The notes beneath the pieces were generated by a model that saw only the letters and a program-made list of their open reading frames with translations, was not told the origin of the DNA and made no database searches. A program made the translations under genes and the position numbers. Shown piece after piece: positions 43,941 to 53,718 of a stretch of 64,000 nucleotides of DNA (position 1 is its first letter; the number at the start of each line of letters is the position of its first letter). Origin of the DNA: Bacteroides sp. (GTDB taxonomy: Bacteria; Bacteroidota; Bacteroidia; Bacteroidales; Bacteroidaceae); assembly GCA_021202275.1 (NCBI GenBank), contig JAJQDI010000021.1, forward strand, positions 62,001 to 126,000, in the 5' to 3' direction.

Positions 43941-46082
43941 ATGAAAAACAAATTAATTACTTTCTGTATAGCCGGTTTTCTGAACAGCGTAGCCCTTTAC
44001 GCGCAATATCCCTTCAACGATACGACTTTGTCCGATGAGGAAAGGATCAACAACCTTATCTCTCTGATGAGCCTGGAAGAAAAGATCTCCGCGCTGGGCA
44101 ACAACACCTATATTCCCCGTCTGGGGGTACAGGGTTCGGGCAGTGTGGAAGGACTGCATGGAGTGGTACTGGGTGGTCCTACCTTCGGCACCAACCGGGA
44201 ACATACACCTACTACCGTATTTCCGCAAAGCTACGGTCTGGGCCATACCTGGGACCCCGGCCTGGTACACCGGATCGCGGAATACATATCTACGGAAAAT
44301 CATTTCCTGTTCCAGAATGCCAGATACCGTCGCAGCGGTCTGGTCATGTGGACACCGAACGCGGATCTGGGACGCGACCCGCGCTGGGGACGTACGGAAG
44401 AGTGCTACGGCGAAGATGCCTTCCTGACCTCCCGTTTAGTCACGGCGTTTGTCCAGGGAATACAAGGCGACCACCCCCAGTATTGGCGCAGTGCCGCCCT
44501 GATGAAACATTTCCTGGCCAATAGCCATGAATTCGGTCGCACATTCACCTCATCCGACCTGACGGACAAGCAATTCCGCGAATATTATTCCTACCCGTTC
44601 TACAAAGGTATTACCGAAGGAGGAAGCCAGGCCATGATGACCGCTTATAACTCCTACAACGGCATCCCCTGTACCATACATCCGATATTACGTGACATTG
44701 TCATGCGGGAATGGGGCTTTCACGGCACTCTTATTACCGATGGCGGAGCCTTCGGACTCTTGCTCAGCGACCATAAGGCCTTTGACAACCGGGCCGAAGC
44801 AGCGGCTGCGTGTATCCGTGCGGGAATTACAAAGTTTCTGGATACCTATCGCGACGCAGTAGAAGACGCTGTAATACAGGGATTGGTTACCGAAAAGGAG
44901 ATCGAACAGAATATCCGGGGCAATCTGTGGATCTCTCTGCGACTGGGTCTGCTGGACAAGTCGGAAGAAAATCCCTATGCCCGTATCGGTGTAGATGATG
45001 CCACAGAGCCCTGGACCCGTGAAGAGACCAAAGAACTGGTACGGGAAGCGACCCGCAAGTCGGTAGTACTCCTCAAAAACGAGAACGAACTGTTGCCGTT
45101 AGACAGATCCCGCCTCAAACGGGTGGCGGTGATTGGTGAACGTGCCACACAGGTGATCGAAGACCGGTACAGCGGTACAGCCCCCTACAAAGTAACCGTG
45201 TTGGATGCCATCCGGGAAGAACTTGGAGAGGGGGTAGAGATCCGCTATGTGGCTTCCAACAAGATGGACAGTGCACGTACCGCCGCGGCATGGGCCGATG
45301 TGGCTATCGTCTGCGTAGGCAATCATCCCTGGTGCAACGCGGGGTGGGAACAGGCGCCGGTACTTGGAGAAGGAAAGGAAGCAGTAGACCGGATGTCGCT
45401 CCTGCTCGATCAGGAAGATCTGGTGATGCAGGTGCAGGCAGCCAACCCACGTACGGTAGCGGTACTTATCAGTAGTTTTCCCTATGCCATCAACCGGATG
45501 CAGGAGAAAGTACCGGCCATTGTACATGTAACCCAATGTAGTCAGGAATTGGGACACGGAGTATCGGATGTTCTTTTTGGTCATTACAACCCGGCGGGCA
45601 GGCTGACACAGACCTGGGTACGGGACATCAACGATCTGCCGCACATGATGGATTACGACCTGCGCAACGGACGCACCTATATGTACTTTGAAGGGAAGCC
45701 GCTGTATGCATTCGGACACGGACTGAGTTACACGACTTTCTCCTACAACAAACTCCGTACCGACCGCAAACGGATCGCCGAAGGAGATACGCTTACCGTA
45801 ACAGTCGATGTAAAAAATACCGGCAAATACGATGGGGAAGAAGTAGTATAATTGTACATAAAAACTCCTAAAAAAGACAGAGACACTCCCATCCGGCAGT
45901 TAAAAGCGTTCCAACGGATAGCCATACCCAGAGGAGAGACCCGTACAGTGACTTTACAGATACCCTGGACAGAACTTCAGGTCTGGGACGAAAGTAAAAA
46001 GCAATTCGTACTTCCTCAGGAAAGATTCGCCCTGGAAGTAGGAACTTCTTCCGACGACATCAGGCTGCGTACACAGTTGTAA
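43941..46082 (+). pseudogene. GH3 glycoside hydrolase with an in-frame stop in the FnIII-like domain
   Basis: 713 codons in one frame, interrupted by TAA at 45849-45851. The stop sits in GEEVV-stop-LYIKTPKKD, where GH3 FnIII-like domains nearly always read VVQLYV, so CAA has become TAA. The signal peptide is LITFCIAGFLNSVALYAQ. The GH3 barrel carries GSVEGLHGV, WTPNADLGRDPRWGRTEECYGED, KHFLANSHEFGR and ITDGGAF with the likely nucleophile Asp. The C-terminal sandwich and the start of the FnIII domain (YAFGHGLSYTTF) precede the stop. Truncation would remove the last 77 residues after a 636-residue product. Substrate could be a beta-xyloside or beta-glucoside. It is not in a PUL. Confidence 0.85.
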
Positions 46083-46098
46083 CACTTTATCATTTCCG

Positions 46099-46186
46099 AA
46101 AAACTTTTCATGGAGAACCTGCAAACTCTCCGGGGAAAGTGTCCGGACTTTCCCTGGAAGGTTGCCAGACTTTCCCTGGAAAGTTT
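46099..46186. repeat. Tandem array, four 22-nt units (ACTTTCC/GGAAAGT type)
   Basis: Units start at 46099, 46121, 46143 and 46165, each 22 nt; the last two are the best conserved and the first is degenerate. The core is the palindrome ACTTTCCCTGGAAAGT. It has the same unit length and copy number as the array at 31888 but an unrelated sequence. Confidence 0.75.
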
Positions 46187-46257
46187 TCTGCACCTTGTGC
46201 TGCATAGAATTCAGGTTCAAGAAATAATAGTCTGCTCTTAGCATGTACTCTCCCTCC

Positions 46258-46594
46258 GTTCCCCAAAGGGGATCAAGCAATAGCCCAGCGGTTAAGCGAA
46301 CTGTGGCAAAACGATAGTGGAGCCACAGGGAAACGTATCCTGAGGTGTGAAGCACACACCAGAATCAACCTTGATGCGGGTTAAACAAGAATACACAAAA
46401 ATAAAACACTGGATATTTTTCTACAAATCTAAGGTGAAGAGGTTGCAGCTATCGAATCAGGAAATATCCTGGATGCCACCTTTGCAAGGTTGAACTTCCT
46501 CTCATTTCTTACCCGGGGTAGCTTGGGTTCGCTTCACTGACGTTTCGCTTTCCAAAGGCAACCCCGGGCTAATGATATATCTCCTTCGGGGAAC
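46258..46594. repeat. 337-bp element with inverted ends before pheS
   Basis: The left end GTTCCCCAAAGGGGAT-TAGCCC-GGTT (46258-46293) recurs inverted at the right end (46560-46594). A further repeat CCCGGGGT (46512-46519) and ACCCCGGG (46561-46568) makes a stem. No plausible gene lies inside. It resembles a dispersed non-coding repeat element. Confidence 0.55.
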
Positions 46595-46699
46595 ACAAAG
46601 AATGGACTGGTATAGACCCAGTAACAGGTGGGTATAAATCCAACGCCGGGCTTACATACTTTTAATCCTTCTATTTGAAAACTTTTGCATGAAAAATTG

Positions 46700-46707
46700 T
46701 ATCTTTG
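46700..46707 (+). promoter_or_regulatory. -7 box for pheS
   Basis: TATCTTTG matches TAnnTTTG. A TTTG at 46674-46677 is a -33 candidate with 22-bp spacing. It lies 40 bp before the ATG at 46748. Confidence 0.6.
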
Positions 46708-46747
46708 CAGCGTTTTATACAATCAGCATACCAAAGAACATATGTAT

Positions 46748-47767
46748 ATGATCGACAAGATACAGGAACTGCTGGCCGAAGTAGATCAGCTACAGGCTGC
46801 CAATGCCGGAGAACTGGAAGCATTACGTATCAAATACCTGAGTAAGAAAGGGGCTATCAATGAGTTGATGGCAGACTTCCGTCACGTACCCGCCGAACAG
46901 AAAAAAGAAGTGGGTATGAGGCTGAACGAACTGAAAGCCAAAGCGCAGGAAAAGATCAGCGCACTGAAAGAGCAGTTTGACAACGCGGATACCGGAACCG
47001 ATGACATCGACCTCACCCGTACGGCATATCCCGTGAAACTGGGTACGCGTCATCCGCTCTCTATCGTAAAGAACGAGATCATTGATATCTTTGCCCGCCT
47101 TGGATTCAGCATTGCCGAAGGTCCTGAGATTGAAGACGACTGGCATGTATTTTCTTCGTTGAACTTCGCGGAAGATCATCCGGCACGCGATATGCAGGAC
47201 ACCTTCTTCATCGAGGCCAATCCCGATGTGGTTCTGCGCACGCACACCTCTTCGGTACAGACCCGTGTCATGGAGAAGACCCAACCTCCTATCCGCATCA
47301 TCTGTCCGGGAAGGGTATACCGCAACGAGGCGATCAGCTATCGCGCACACTGCTTCTTCCATCAGGTAGAAGCCCTCTATGTAGCAGAGAATGTATCATT
47401 TACCGACCTGAAACAGGTATTGCTGTTGTTTGCCAAAGAAATGTTCGGCGCGGAGACACAGATCCGCCTGCGCCCTTCTTACTTCCCCTTTACCGAACCC
47501 AGCGCCGAAATGGATATCAGCTGCAACATCTGCGGTGGAAAAGGATGTCCCTTCTGCAAACATACTGGTTGGGTAGAGATCCTGGGATGCGGTATGGTAG
47601 ACCCGAATGTACTGGAATCCTGTGGCATCGACAGCAAAGTATACAGTGGCTACGCACTGGGGATGGGTATCGAACGGATCACCAACCTCAAGTACCAGGT
47701 CAAAGACCTCCGTCTCTTCTCAGAGAACGACATACGCTTCCTCAAAGAGTTCGAAGCGGCAAACTAA
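46748..47767 (+). CDS. pheS: Phenylalanyl-tRNA synthetase alpha subunit
   Basis: 339 residues from ATG 46748 (MIDKIQELLAEVDQL). An N-terminal coiled coil is followed by the class II core: HPLSIVKNEIIDIFARLGF, GPEIEDDWHVFSSLNF, ARDMQDTFF, motif 2 RTHTSSVQTRVM and RVYRNEA, and motif 3 GYALGMGIERI. It charges tRNA-Phe together with PheT, which is not in the window, so the subunits are encoded apart, as is usual in Bacteroidetes. Upstream in-frame codons overlap the promoter and are not used. A repeat element begins 3 bp after the stop. Confidence 0.95.
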   Translation: MIDKIQELLAEVDQLQAANAGELEALRIKYLSKKGAINELMADFRHVPAEQKKEVGMRLNELKAKAQEKISALKEQFDNADTGTDDIDLTRTAYPVKLGTRHPLSIVKNEIIDIFARLGFSIAEGPEIEDDWHVFSSLNFAEDHPARDMQDTFFIEANPDVVLRTHTSSVQTRVMEKTQPPIRIICPGRVYRNEAISYRAHCFFHQVEALYVAENVSFTDLKQVLLLFAKEMFGAETQIRLRPSYFPFTEPSAEMDISCNICGGKGCPFCKHTGWVEILGCGMVDPNVLESCGIDSKVYSGYALGMGIERITNLKYQVKDLRLFSENDIRFLKEFEAAN

Positions 47768-47770
47768 AAA

Positions 47771-48022
47771 GATTTACGATTGTACGATGTACGATTGAAA
47801 TTACTCCCTTTGATAATGACCGTTGTCGGGCCATTTTCATCAGAGAAAAATAGAAGTAACTTCAATCGTAAATGAAAATCTGTCAACATTCTTGAGTGTT
47901 AATCATTCAATAAAGTTCATCAAGTAAGCGGTCAATCACAGATCGTTTTCTGATACCAATAATCAAAGAATGGAGTTGATTATGGAAAGTGATCTCAATC
48001 GTAAATCTGTAAATCGTAAATC
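47771..48022. repeat. Inverted ATCGTAAATC-family element A (pheS-MFS gap)
   Basis: Arms 47771-47805 and 47988-48022 are inverted and about 80 percent identical over 35 nt. An extra copy (TTCAATCGTAAATGA) lies near 47870. The element spans almost the whole gap between the pheS stop and the MFS start. Confidence 0.75.
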
Positions 48023-48027
48023 CCTAC

Positions 48028-49224
48028 ATGTTAAAAGATCAGTTAGTCACACGCAATTACTGCTACATTCTCGCAGCTAATTTCCTGTTGTTCTTTGCTT
48101 TCTATCTGATACTTCCGGTACTTCCTTTTTACCTGACGGAAGAGTTTGGCATCGGAAACGCAGTGGTAGGTATCATCCTTTCCTGCTATACGGTCGCGGC
48201 ACTCTGTATCCGTCCGTTCTCGGGATATCTGTTAGACACCTTCTCCCGGAAGCCGCTCTATCTGTTGTCCTACTTTATCTTTACGCTGGTGTTTGCAGGA
48301 TATATGCTGGCCACGGTTCTCACGCTTTTCATTATGCTCCGGGTGGTGCACGGACTCTCCTTCGGGATGGTCACTGTAGCCGGAAACACCTTAGTGATCG
48401 ATATCACCCCCTCCTCCCGCCGCGGTGAAGCCGTAGGGTATTACGGACTGATGAACAATACGGCCATGAGTTTCGGTCCGATGACAGGACTGTTTATGCA
48501 CGAGACCTGCTCGTTCGAGACCATTTTTCTGGTATCCCTCCTTTCAGGGACACTGGGTTTCCTGATGGCCTGTATCATCAAAAGCCCACCGAAACCTCCG
48601 GTGGCCCGTGAACCGATCTCCCTCGACCGGTTTGTTCTGATCAAAGGCATACCCGCCGGTATCTCTCTGTTGCTTCTCTCCATCCCCTATGGTATGACCA
48701 GCACCTATATCGCAGTCTACGCGCAAGAGATAGGTATCACCCTCAGCAGCGGACTGTTCTTCACTTTCCTGGCCATCGGGATGGCCGTTTCGCGCCTTTT
48801 CTCCGGCAAGCAGGTAGATAAAGGCCGCATCACACAGGTGATCCGTATAGGCATGTACCTGGTATGCGTATGCTATTTCCTGCTGGCAGCCTGTGACCTG
48901 CTGATCCGGTGGGACCGTGAACTGACTACCGTACTGTTTTTCACGATCGCTTTGTTGCTGGGCACAGGGTTCGGCACCATGTTCCCGGCATTCAACTCGC
49001 TCTTTATCAATCTGGCGCCAAACAGCAAACGGGGAACAGCCACCTCTACCTATCTGACCTCCTGGGACGTAGGGATTGGTATAGGACTCACTGCGGGCGG
49101 ATGGATCGGACAACACTTCGCGTTCAGTCGCGCATATTTGCTGGGAGCTTGTCTGACGGTACTTTCCGTATGCTGGTTTACGTGGAAAGTATCTCCTCAC
49201 TTTCATAAAAACCGGGTCTCATAA
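48028..49224 (+). CDS. MFS efflux transporter
   Basis: 398 residues, twelve membrane helices. Typical major facilitator features are GYLLDTFSRKPLYL between helices 2 and 3 (the DRxGRR motif A variant), RVVHGLSFGMVTVAGNTL in helix 4 and the antiporter-like stretch VLPFYLTEEFGIG. This is most like the drug/arabinose-efflux subfamily; the substrate is unknown. The ATG at 48028 comes 6 bp after repeat element A. Confidence 0.87.
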   Translation: MLKDQLVTRNYCYILAANFLLFFAFYLILPVLPFYLTEEFGIGNAVVGIILSCYTVAALCIRPFSGYLLDTFSRKPLYLLSYFIFTLVFAGYMLATVLTLFIMLRVVHGLSFGMVTVAGNTLVIDITPSSRRGEAVGYYGLMNNTAMSFGPMTGLFMHETCSFETIFLVSLLSGTLGFLMACIIKSPPKPPVAREPISLDRFVLIKGIPAGISLLLLSIPYGMTSTYIAVYAQEIGITLSSGLFFTFLAIGMAVSRLFSGKQVDKGRITQVIRIGMYLVCVCYFLLAACDLLIRWDRELTTVLFFTIALLLGTGFGTMFPAFNSLFINLAPNSKRGTATSTYLTSWDVGIGIGLTAGGWIGQHFAFSRAYLLGACLTVLSVCWFTWKVSPHFHKNRVS

Positions 49225-49653
49225 ACTATATGGTATACATATATACTATAAAATACGAATATTCATATCCAAAATGAGTAGAGCCGTCAGGCTACTTTTC
49301 CAGTAGGTATCTATCATCCTGTAGACGACCAGACGACATTTTACGGATCCGTAACTACCTCCCCGCCCTACTTCTTCCTGACTTTTAGTCTTTTCTCTGT
49401 TCCATTCCGGGAAGAAAAAAACATCGGTAAATAGTAGTATATCTGAAAAAAATATTATTTTTGTTACAAGACAAGAGATATACTCTGCCGAATGATGGGA
49501 ACTTCCCGACATACTCCTTCCGACCCACCAAGCCTATAAAGCTGCATATGGGTACTGCCTTCCTCCGGAAAGGAAAGGCAGAAAAGACCTCCTGCTTTTC
49601 TGCGAATAACAAAGTATACTAAACCCGGATCATTAACCTCATACATTTCAGAC
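49225..49653. other. 429-bp gap before the DUF-type membrane gene
   Basis: No credible coding frame. It contains a -7 box (49456-49463), a leader of about 190 nt and a hairpin GCAGAAAAG/CTTTTCTGC (49578-49603). The long leader suggests regulation after transcription initiation. Confidence 0.4.
49456..49463 (+). promoter_or_regulatory. -7 box for the 199-residue membrane protein
   Basis: TATTTTTG within AATATTATTTTTGTTA. A similar block occurs at 50341-50357 before nth. Confidence 0.45.
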
Positions 49654-50253
49654 ATGGAAACCACCTCTATATACAGCGATTTTCAAAAGAAAACGATCGG
49701 TTCCCTTTTTATTATCCTGGGAATGCTGATCATAGCAGTAGCTATCTTATCTACCCTGAATTCCATTACCGGGCGAAGCATTTCCCCTTCCCTGGCACTC
49801 TATCTGCCTGTGTCCCTCGCCATACTTATATGGACCCCTCTGCTCTTTTTGCTGAAAGGCAAAGCCCGGGTAGCGGCAGTCATCCATATAGGCTATATTC
49901 TGGCCAACCTGATCCTGGGTACAGACCTGCGCCTGGGACACATATTGATAATGCTGTTCCTCTCCCTGCCCTGCTGGCTCATTCTGGCACATTCTCCCGA
50001 ACTGCCTTTTGTGCAAATACCGGCAGCATTGATGGCGGGAAGTTCCATCATTTTCTCACTTATCCTGTTTTCTATCCTGGAACACAACCTGCATGTCATA
50101 TTCAGGGTACTTTTCCGCATGTGCGACCTCGCGGAGATCATTGCGGGTGGACTCATGATCGGGAAATCCGTCCAATGGATATGCGGAAGCCTGCCCGATG
50201 AAACGGAAGAATACCCTCCGGGAGAAATAGAAGAAGAGCCAACCACCCTCTGA
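49654..50253 (+). CDS. Hypothetical membrane protein, 199 residues
   Basis: Five or six membrane helices (about 17-37, 46-66, 72-90, 93-108, 118-140, 147-165) and an acidic, proline-containing C-terminal tail (DETEEYPPGEIEEEP). The family is not recognised. The charged tail is probably cytoplasmic. It appears to be a single-gene unit with its own promoter and a long leader. Confidence 0.7.
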   Translation: METTSIYSDFQKKTIGSLFIILGMLIIAVAILSTLNSITGRSISPSLALYLPVSLAILIWTPLLFLLKGKARVAAVIHIGYILANLILGTDLRLGHILIMLFLSLPCWLILAHSPELPFVQIPAALMAGSSIIFSLILFSILEHNLHVIFRVLFRMCDLAEIIAGGLMIGKSVQWICGSLPDETEEYPPGEIEEEPTTL

Positions 50254-50347
50254 GTTGCCGGAGCAGAGATCTGTACATACGGGAAAACAGAGACACCCGG
50301 TATGTTATTTTTACCTTACGGAACACTACTAACTGACAAAAAAGAAT

Positions 50348-50355
50348 TATTTTTG
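50348..50355 (+). promoter_or_regulatory. -7 box for nth
   Basis: TATTTTTG matches TAnnTTTG, 110 bp before the nth ATG. Confidence 0.45.
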
Positions 50356-50465
50356 TTATCTATAAAAATGTAGCTCTCCCGAAGAGTTATGGGGGCATCG
50401 TATGCCTGCTTATACAGGACACCCATACAACCGACAAGACTCCGGATATATAAAAAACTGATGAT

Positions 50466-51140
50466 ATGAGAAAAAAAGAACGTTACGAAAAAGTACTTGC
50501 CTGGTTTGAGGCAAATATGCCGGTGGCAGAAACAGAATTGCACTATGCCGATCCGTTCGGACTGTTGGTAGCAGTGATCTTGTCGGCACAATGTACCGAC
50601 AAACGGGTGAATATGGTGACACCTCCCCTGTTGGAAGACTATCCCACACCGGAAGCGATGGCTGCCGCTACACCGGACGTGATCTTTGAATATATCCACA
50701 GCGTATCCTACCCGCGCAACAAAGCCAAACATCTGGTAGGGATGGCACAGATGCTGGTCCGGGATTTCCACAGCACTGTGCCCGATACTCTGGAAGACCT
50801 CATCAAGCTACCCGGTGTAGGACGTAAAACAGCCAACGTGATCCAATCCGTTGTCTACAACAAACCAGCCATGGCAGTAGATACACATGTGTTCCGTGTA
50901 TCCAACCGCATCGGACTCACCACCAATTCCAAGACCCCGCTGGCCACAGAAAAGGAACTGGTCAAATACATTCCCTCCCAGCTCATTCCCATTGCCCATC
51001 ACTGGCTCATCCTGCACGGGCGGTATGTCTGCCAGGCACGTATACCCAAATGTGAAAAGTGTGGATTGCAACCCTATTGTAAGTATTACTGTACCCAATA
51101 CAAATTGACGGCGGGAACAAAGAAAGCGGTGAATAAATGA
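50466..51140 (+). CDS. nth: Endonuclease III (DNA glycosylase/AP lyase)
   Basis: 224 residues. The helix-hairpin-helix motif LPGVGRKTANVI contains the catalytic Lys, and AVDTHVFRVSNRIGL the catalytic Asp. The C-terminal [4Fe-4S] loop reads C-x6-C-x2-C-x5-C (CQARIPKCEKCGLQPYC). It removes oxidised pyrimidines in base excision repair. Full length. The start at 50466 follows an ATG-rich leader; the frame has no better upstream start. Confidence 0.95.
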   Translation: MRKKERYEKVLAWFEANMPVAETELHYADPFGLLVAVILSAQCTDKRVNMVTPPLLEDYPTPEAMAAATPDVIFEYIHSVSYPRNKAKHLVGMAQMLVRDFHSTVPDTLEDLIKLPGVGRKTANVIQSVVYNKPAMAVDTHVFRVSNRIGLTTNSKTPLATEKELVKYIPSQLIPIAHHWLILHGRYVCQARIPKCEKCGLQPYCKYYCTQYKLTAGTKKAVNK

Positions 51141-51171
51141 TTTTTTTTAGCAGGAAAAATGAAATAAATAC

Positions 51172-51179
51172 TAACTTTG
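51172..51179 (+). promoter_or_regulatory. -7 box for pgk
   Basis: TAACTTTG matches TAnnTTTG, about 115 bp before the ATG at 51294. Confidence 0.5.
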
Positions 51180-51293
51180 CCAGCGGGAACAGACAGACTT
51201 GTCAGCCAGCAAAGAAGCAGACAGGTTTCCATATACATAACCTGTTCGTTTTCTCAGAAGAGTGATCACTTTTAAATAAAATAATAGAGTATT

Positions 51294-52553
51294 ATGCAAA
51301 CCATTGACAATTTCAATTTTGCCGGTAAAAAGGCGTTCGTTCGTGTAGACTTCAACGTGCCTCTGGACGAAAACTTCAACATTACAGACGATACCCGTAT
51401 CCGTGCCGCGCTCCCGACCCTGAAAAAGATCCTGGGCGATGGTGGCAGCGTGATCATTGGTTCCCACCTGGGACGTCCGAAAGGCCCTACTGATAAATTC
51501 TCTTTGAAACATATCAAAAACCATGTATCGGAGTTGCTGGGTGTTGAAGTACAGTTTGCCAACGACTGCATGGGCGAAGAAGCTGCCGTGAAAGCTGCCG
51601 CGCTGCAACCGGGAGAAGTATTGTTGCTTGAAAACCTGCGTTTCTACGCCGAAGAAGAGGGCAAACCCCGCGGATTGGCCGAAGATGCTACCGAAGAAGA
51701 GAAAGCCGCTGCCAAGAAAGCGGTGAAAGAGAGCCAGAAAGAATTCACCAAAAAACTGGCTTCGTATGCAGACTGCTACGTAAACGACGCATTCGGTACA
51801 GCGCACCGCGCACACGCTTCCACCGCGCTGATCGCTCAGTATTTTGATAAAGATCACAAGATGTTCGGATACCTGATGGAAAAAGAGGTGAAAGCCGTTA
51901 ACCGCATCCTCAATGATATCCAACGTCCTTTCACCGCCATTATGGGGGGGTCCAAGGTCTCTTCCAAGATCGATATCATCGAAAACCTGCTGTCTAAAGT
52001 AGACAACCTGATCATTGCCGGTGGAATGACCTATACCTTCACCAAAGCATTGGGTGGCCATATCGGTAACTCTATCTGTGAAAATGACAAACTAGATCTG
52101 GCTCTCGAACTGCTCGACAAAGCAAAAGCCAAAGGAGTGAATATGGTACTGGCCGTGGATGCGAAGATCGCGGATAAATTCTCGAACGATGCCAATACAC
52201 AGTTCGTACCGGTAAAAGAGATCCCCGACGGATGGGGAGGACTGGACATCGGTCCCGAAACCGAAAAGATCTTTGCCGACGTGATCCGGAATTCCAAAAC
52301 GATCCTGTGGAACGGTCCTACCGGTGTATTCGAGTTTGACAACTTCACTCACGGTTCACGCGCCGTAGGAGAAGCGATCGTAGAAGCTACTAAAAACGGA
52401 GCCTTCTCTCTGGTAGGAGGTGGTGACTCTGTAGCCTGCGTCAACAAATTCGGATTGGCCGACGGAGTATCTTACGTATCTACCGGAGGAGGAGCACTTC
52501 TCGAAGCGATCGAAGGAAAAACACTTCCGGGTATCGCTGCCATCGAAGAGTAA
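51294..52553 (+). CDS. pgk: Phosphoglycerate kinase
   Basis: 419 residues with the PGK signature [26 protein letters not shown], the hinge region GGAKVSSKI-type ([17 protein letters not shown]), NGPTGVFE and [13 protein letters not shown] with [17 protein letters not shown] near the end. It makes ATP in glycolysis. High codon bias and a strong terminator (52570-52606) fit high expression. No other glycolytic gene adjoins. Confidence 0.97.
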   Translation: MQTIDNFNFAGKKAFVRVDFNVPLDENFNITDDTRIRAALPTLKKILGDGGSVIIGSHLGRPKGPTDKFSLKHIKNHVSELLGVEVQFANDCMGEEAAVKAAALQPGEVLLLENLRFYAEEEGKPRGLAEDATEEEKAAAKKAVKESQKEFTKKLASYADCYVNDAFGTAHRAHASTALIAQYFDKDHKMFGYLMEKEVKAVNRILNDIQRPFTAIMGGSKVSSKIDIIENLLSKVDNLIIAGGMTYTFTKALGGHIGNSICENDKLDLALELLDKAKAKGVNMVLAVDAKIADKFSNDANTQFVPVKEIPDGWGGLDIGPETEKIFADVIRNSKTILWNGPTGVFEFDNFTHGSRAVGEAIVEATKNGAFSLVGGGDSVACVNKFGLADGVSYVSTGGGALLEAIEGKTLPGIAAIEE

Positions 52554-52569
52554 TCTTTTCCCATATATC

Positions 52570-52606
52570 AAAAAGGCAGCCTTCCGACAAGAAAGGTTGC
52601 CTTTTT
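52570..52606 (+). terminator. Terminator of pgk
   Basis: AAAAGGCAGCCTT pairs with AAGGTTGCCTTTT (one mismatch, loop about 11 nt) and is followed by T residues. Confidence 0.8.
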
Positions 52607-52763
52607 TCAGAAAACAGTTGCGATGGATCGATCTGTGTTGTACAACTGAACGTACCAGGAGATTTATTAAATCGTACATTGTAACGTTCCCTGATGTTCA
52701 TGCTCCACTAAGGGGTATGACGAAGGAGTAAATCTGTAAATAGTACATCTCTTTATGTATCCC

Positions 52764-53706
52764 ATGAAAAAAAATCATCTTCCTTACCTGCTCACTGATG
52801 CTGTTGCTCTCTTCCTGTTGGTGGAAAAAAGAGCCTCCGGCAGGAGATCTGGAACCGCTGCGCCTGGGAGCCATGGCTTCTATGGATTATCTTCCTTTCG
52901 TGGTTGCCCAGAAGCAAGGTATATACGACTCTTTAGGGCTGGAAGTAGAGATTGTCAAATTCTATTCTGCCAACGACCGGGATGCTGCTTTTCAGTCGGG
53001 CAATCTGGATGGTACAGTCATTGATTATACCGGCGCGGCCTTGCAACACGCCAACGGTATCCCTTTACAGATCGTGATGAAGAACGACGGCTATTTCTAT
53101 CTGATTGCCTCCGCAGAGAGCGGAGTCACCGATGTCAGCCAATTGGAAAGACGCAACGTTGCAGTCTCCCGCAACACTGCTATCGAATTCGCGACCGACC
53201 GCATCCTCACCCAGGCAGGCGTATCGCCACTGGATGTCAACAAACCGGAGATCAACAAGATCCCCTTGCGTCTGGAAATGCTGCAAAACAACCAGATCGA
53301 CGCGTCTGTATTCCCCGACCCTTTTGCCAGCATCGCACTGAGCAAAGGCAATCCCTCGTTAGGTACCACGCGCGACCTGGGCATAACCGTGACCGGGACC
53401 ATCTTCTCACAAAAAGCCATTGAAGAGAAGCCGGACGAGATCCGTACCCTGATCAAAGGATACAACCTGGCAGTCGACTACATACGCCAGACACCCAGAC
53501 ACTACTGGAAGGAGATACTTATCAGTGACGTAGGGCTACCCGATTCGCTGGTCAACGCTGTTGTGCTGCCCGATTTCGTATATGCGACGCGCCCCGCACC
53601 CAAATCCATAGAAAGCACCATCTCCTGGCTTAAAAGCAAACGCCTGGTACCGGATACGTATGTAGGAACAGAGTTGGTCAACATGGATTTCGCCGCGAAA
53701 AAATAA
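52764..53706 (+). CDS. ABC solute-binding lipoprotein (NMT1/SsuA-like), start frameshifted
   Basis: The body from 52798 is intact (302 residues). It has the NMT1/SsuA fold: LRLGAMASMDYLPFVVAQKQ, GIYDSLGLEVEIVKF, NLDGTVIDYTGAALQHANG and IFSQKAIEEKPDEI. Upstream in this frame lies a full lipoprotein signal, KKIIFLTCSLMLLLSSC, but its ATG at 52764 is out of frame by one A in the A8 run 52767-52774. Starting at 52798 would leave MLLLSSC only, a poor signal. Substrates of the family are sulfonates, taurine, nitrate or thiamine precursors; the choice is open. Its ATPase, permease and porin follow on the same strand. Confidence 0.85.
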
Positions 53707-53718
53707 TCCGAAAGCATT

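Noticed and set aside
34690..45851. Reassignment of TAG/TAA to glutamine
   Set aside because: TAA and TAG end many intact genes here (pheS, pgk, mnmE), and the changes are simple C to T events.
51171..52061. 296-codon minus frame opposite pgk
   Set aside because: Shadow of the codon-biased pgk gene; no domain or promoter.
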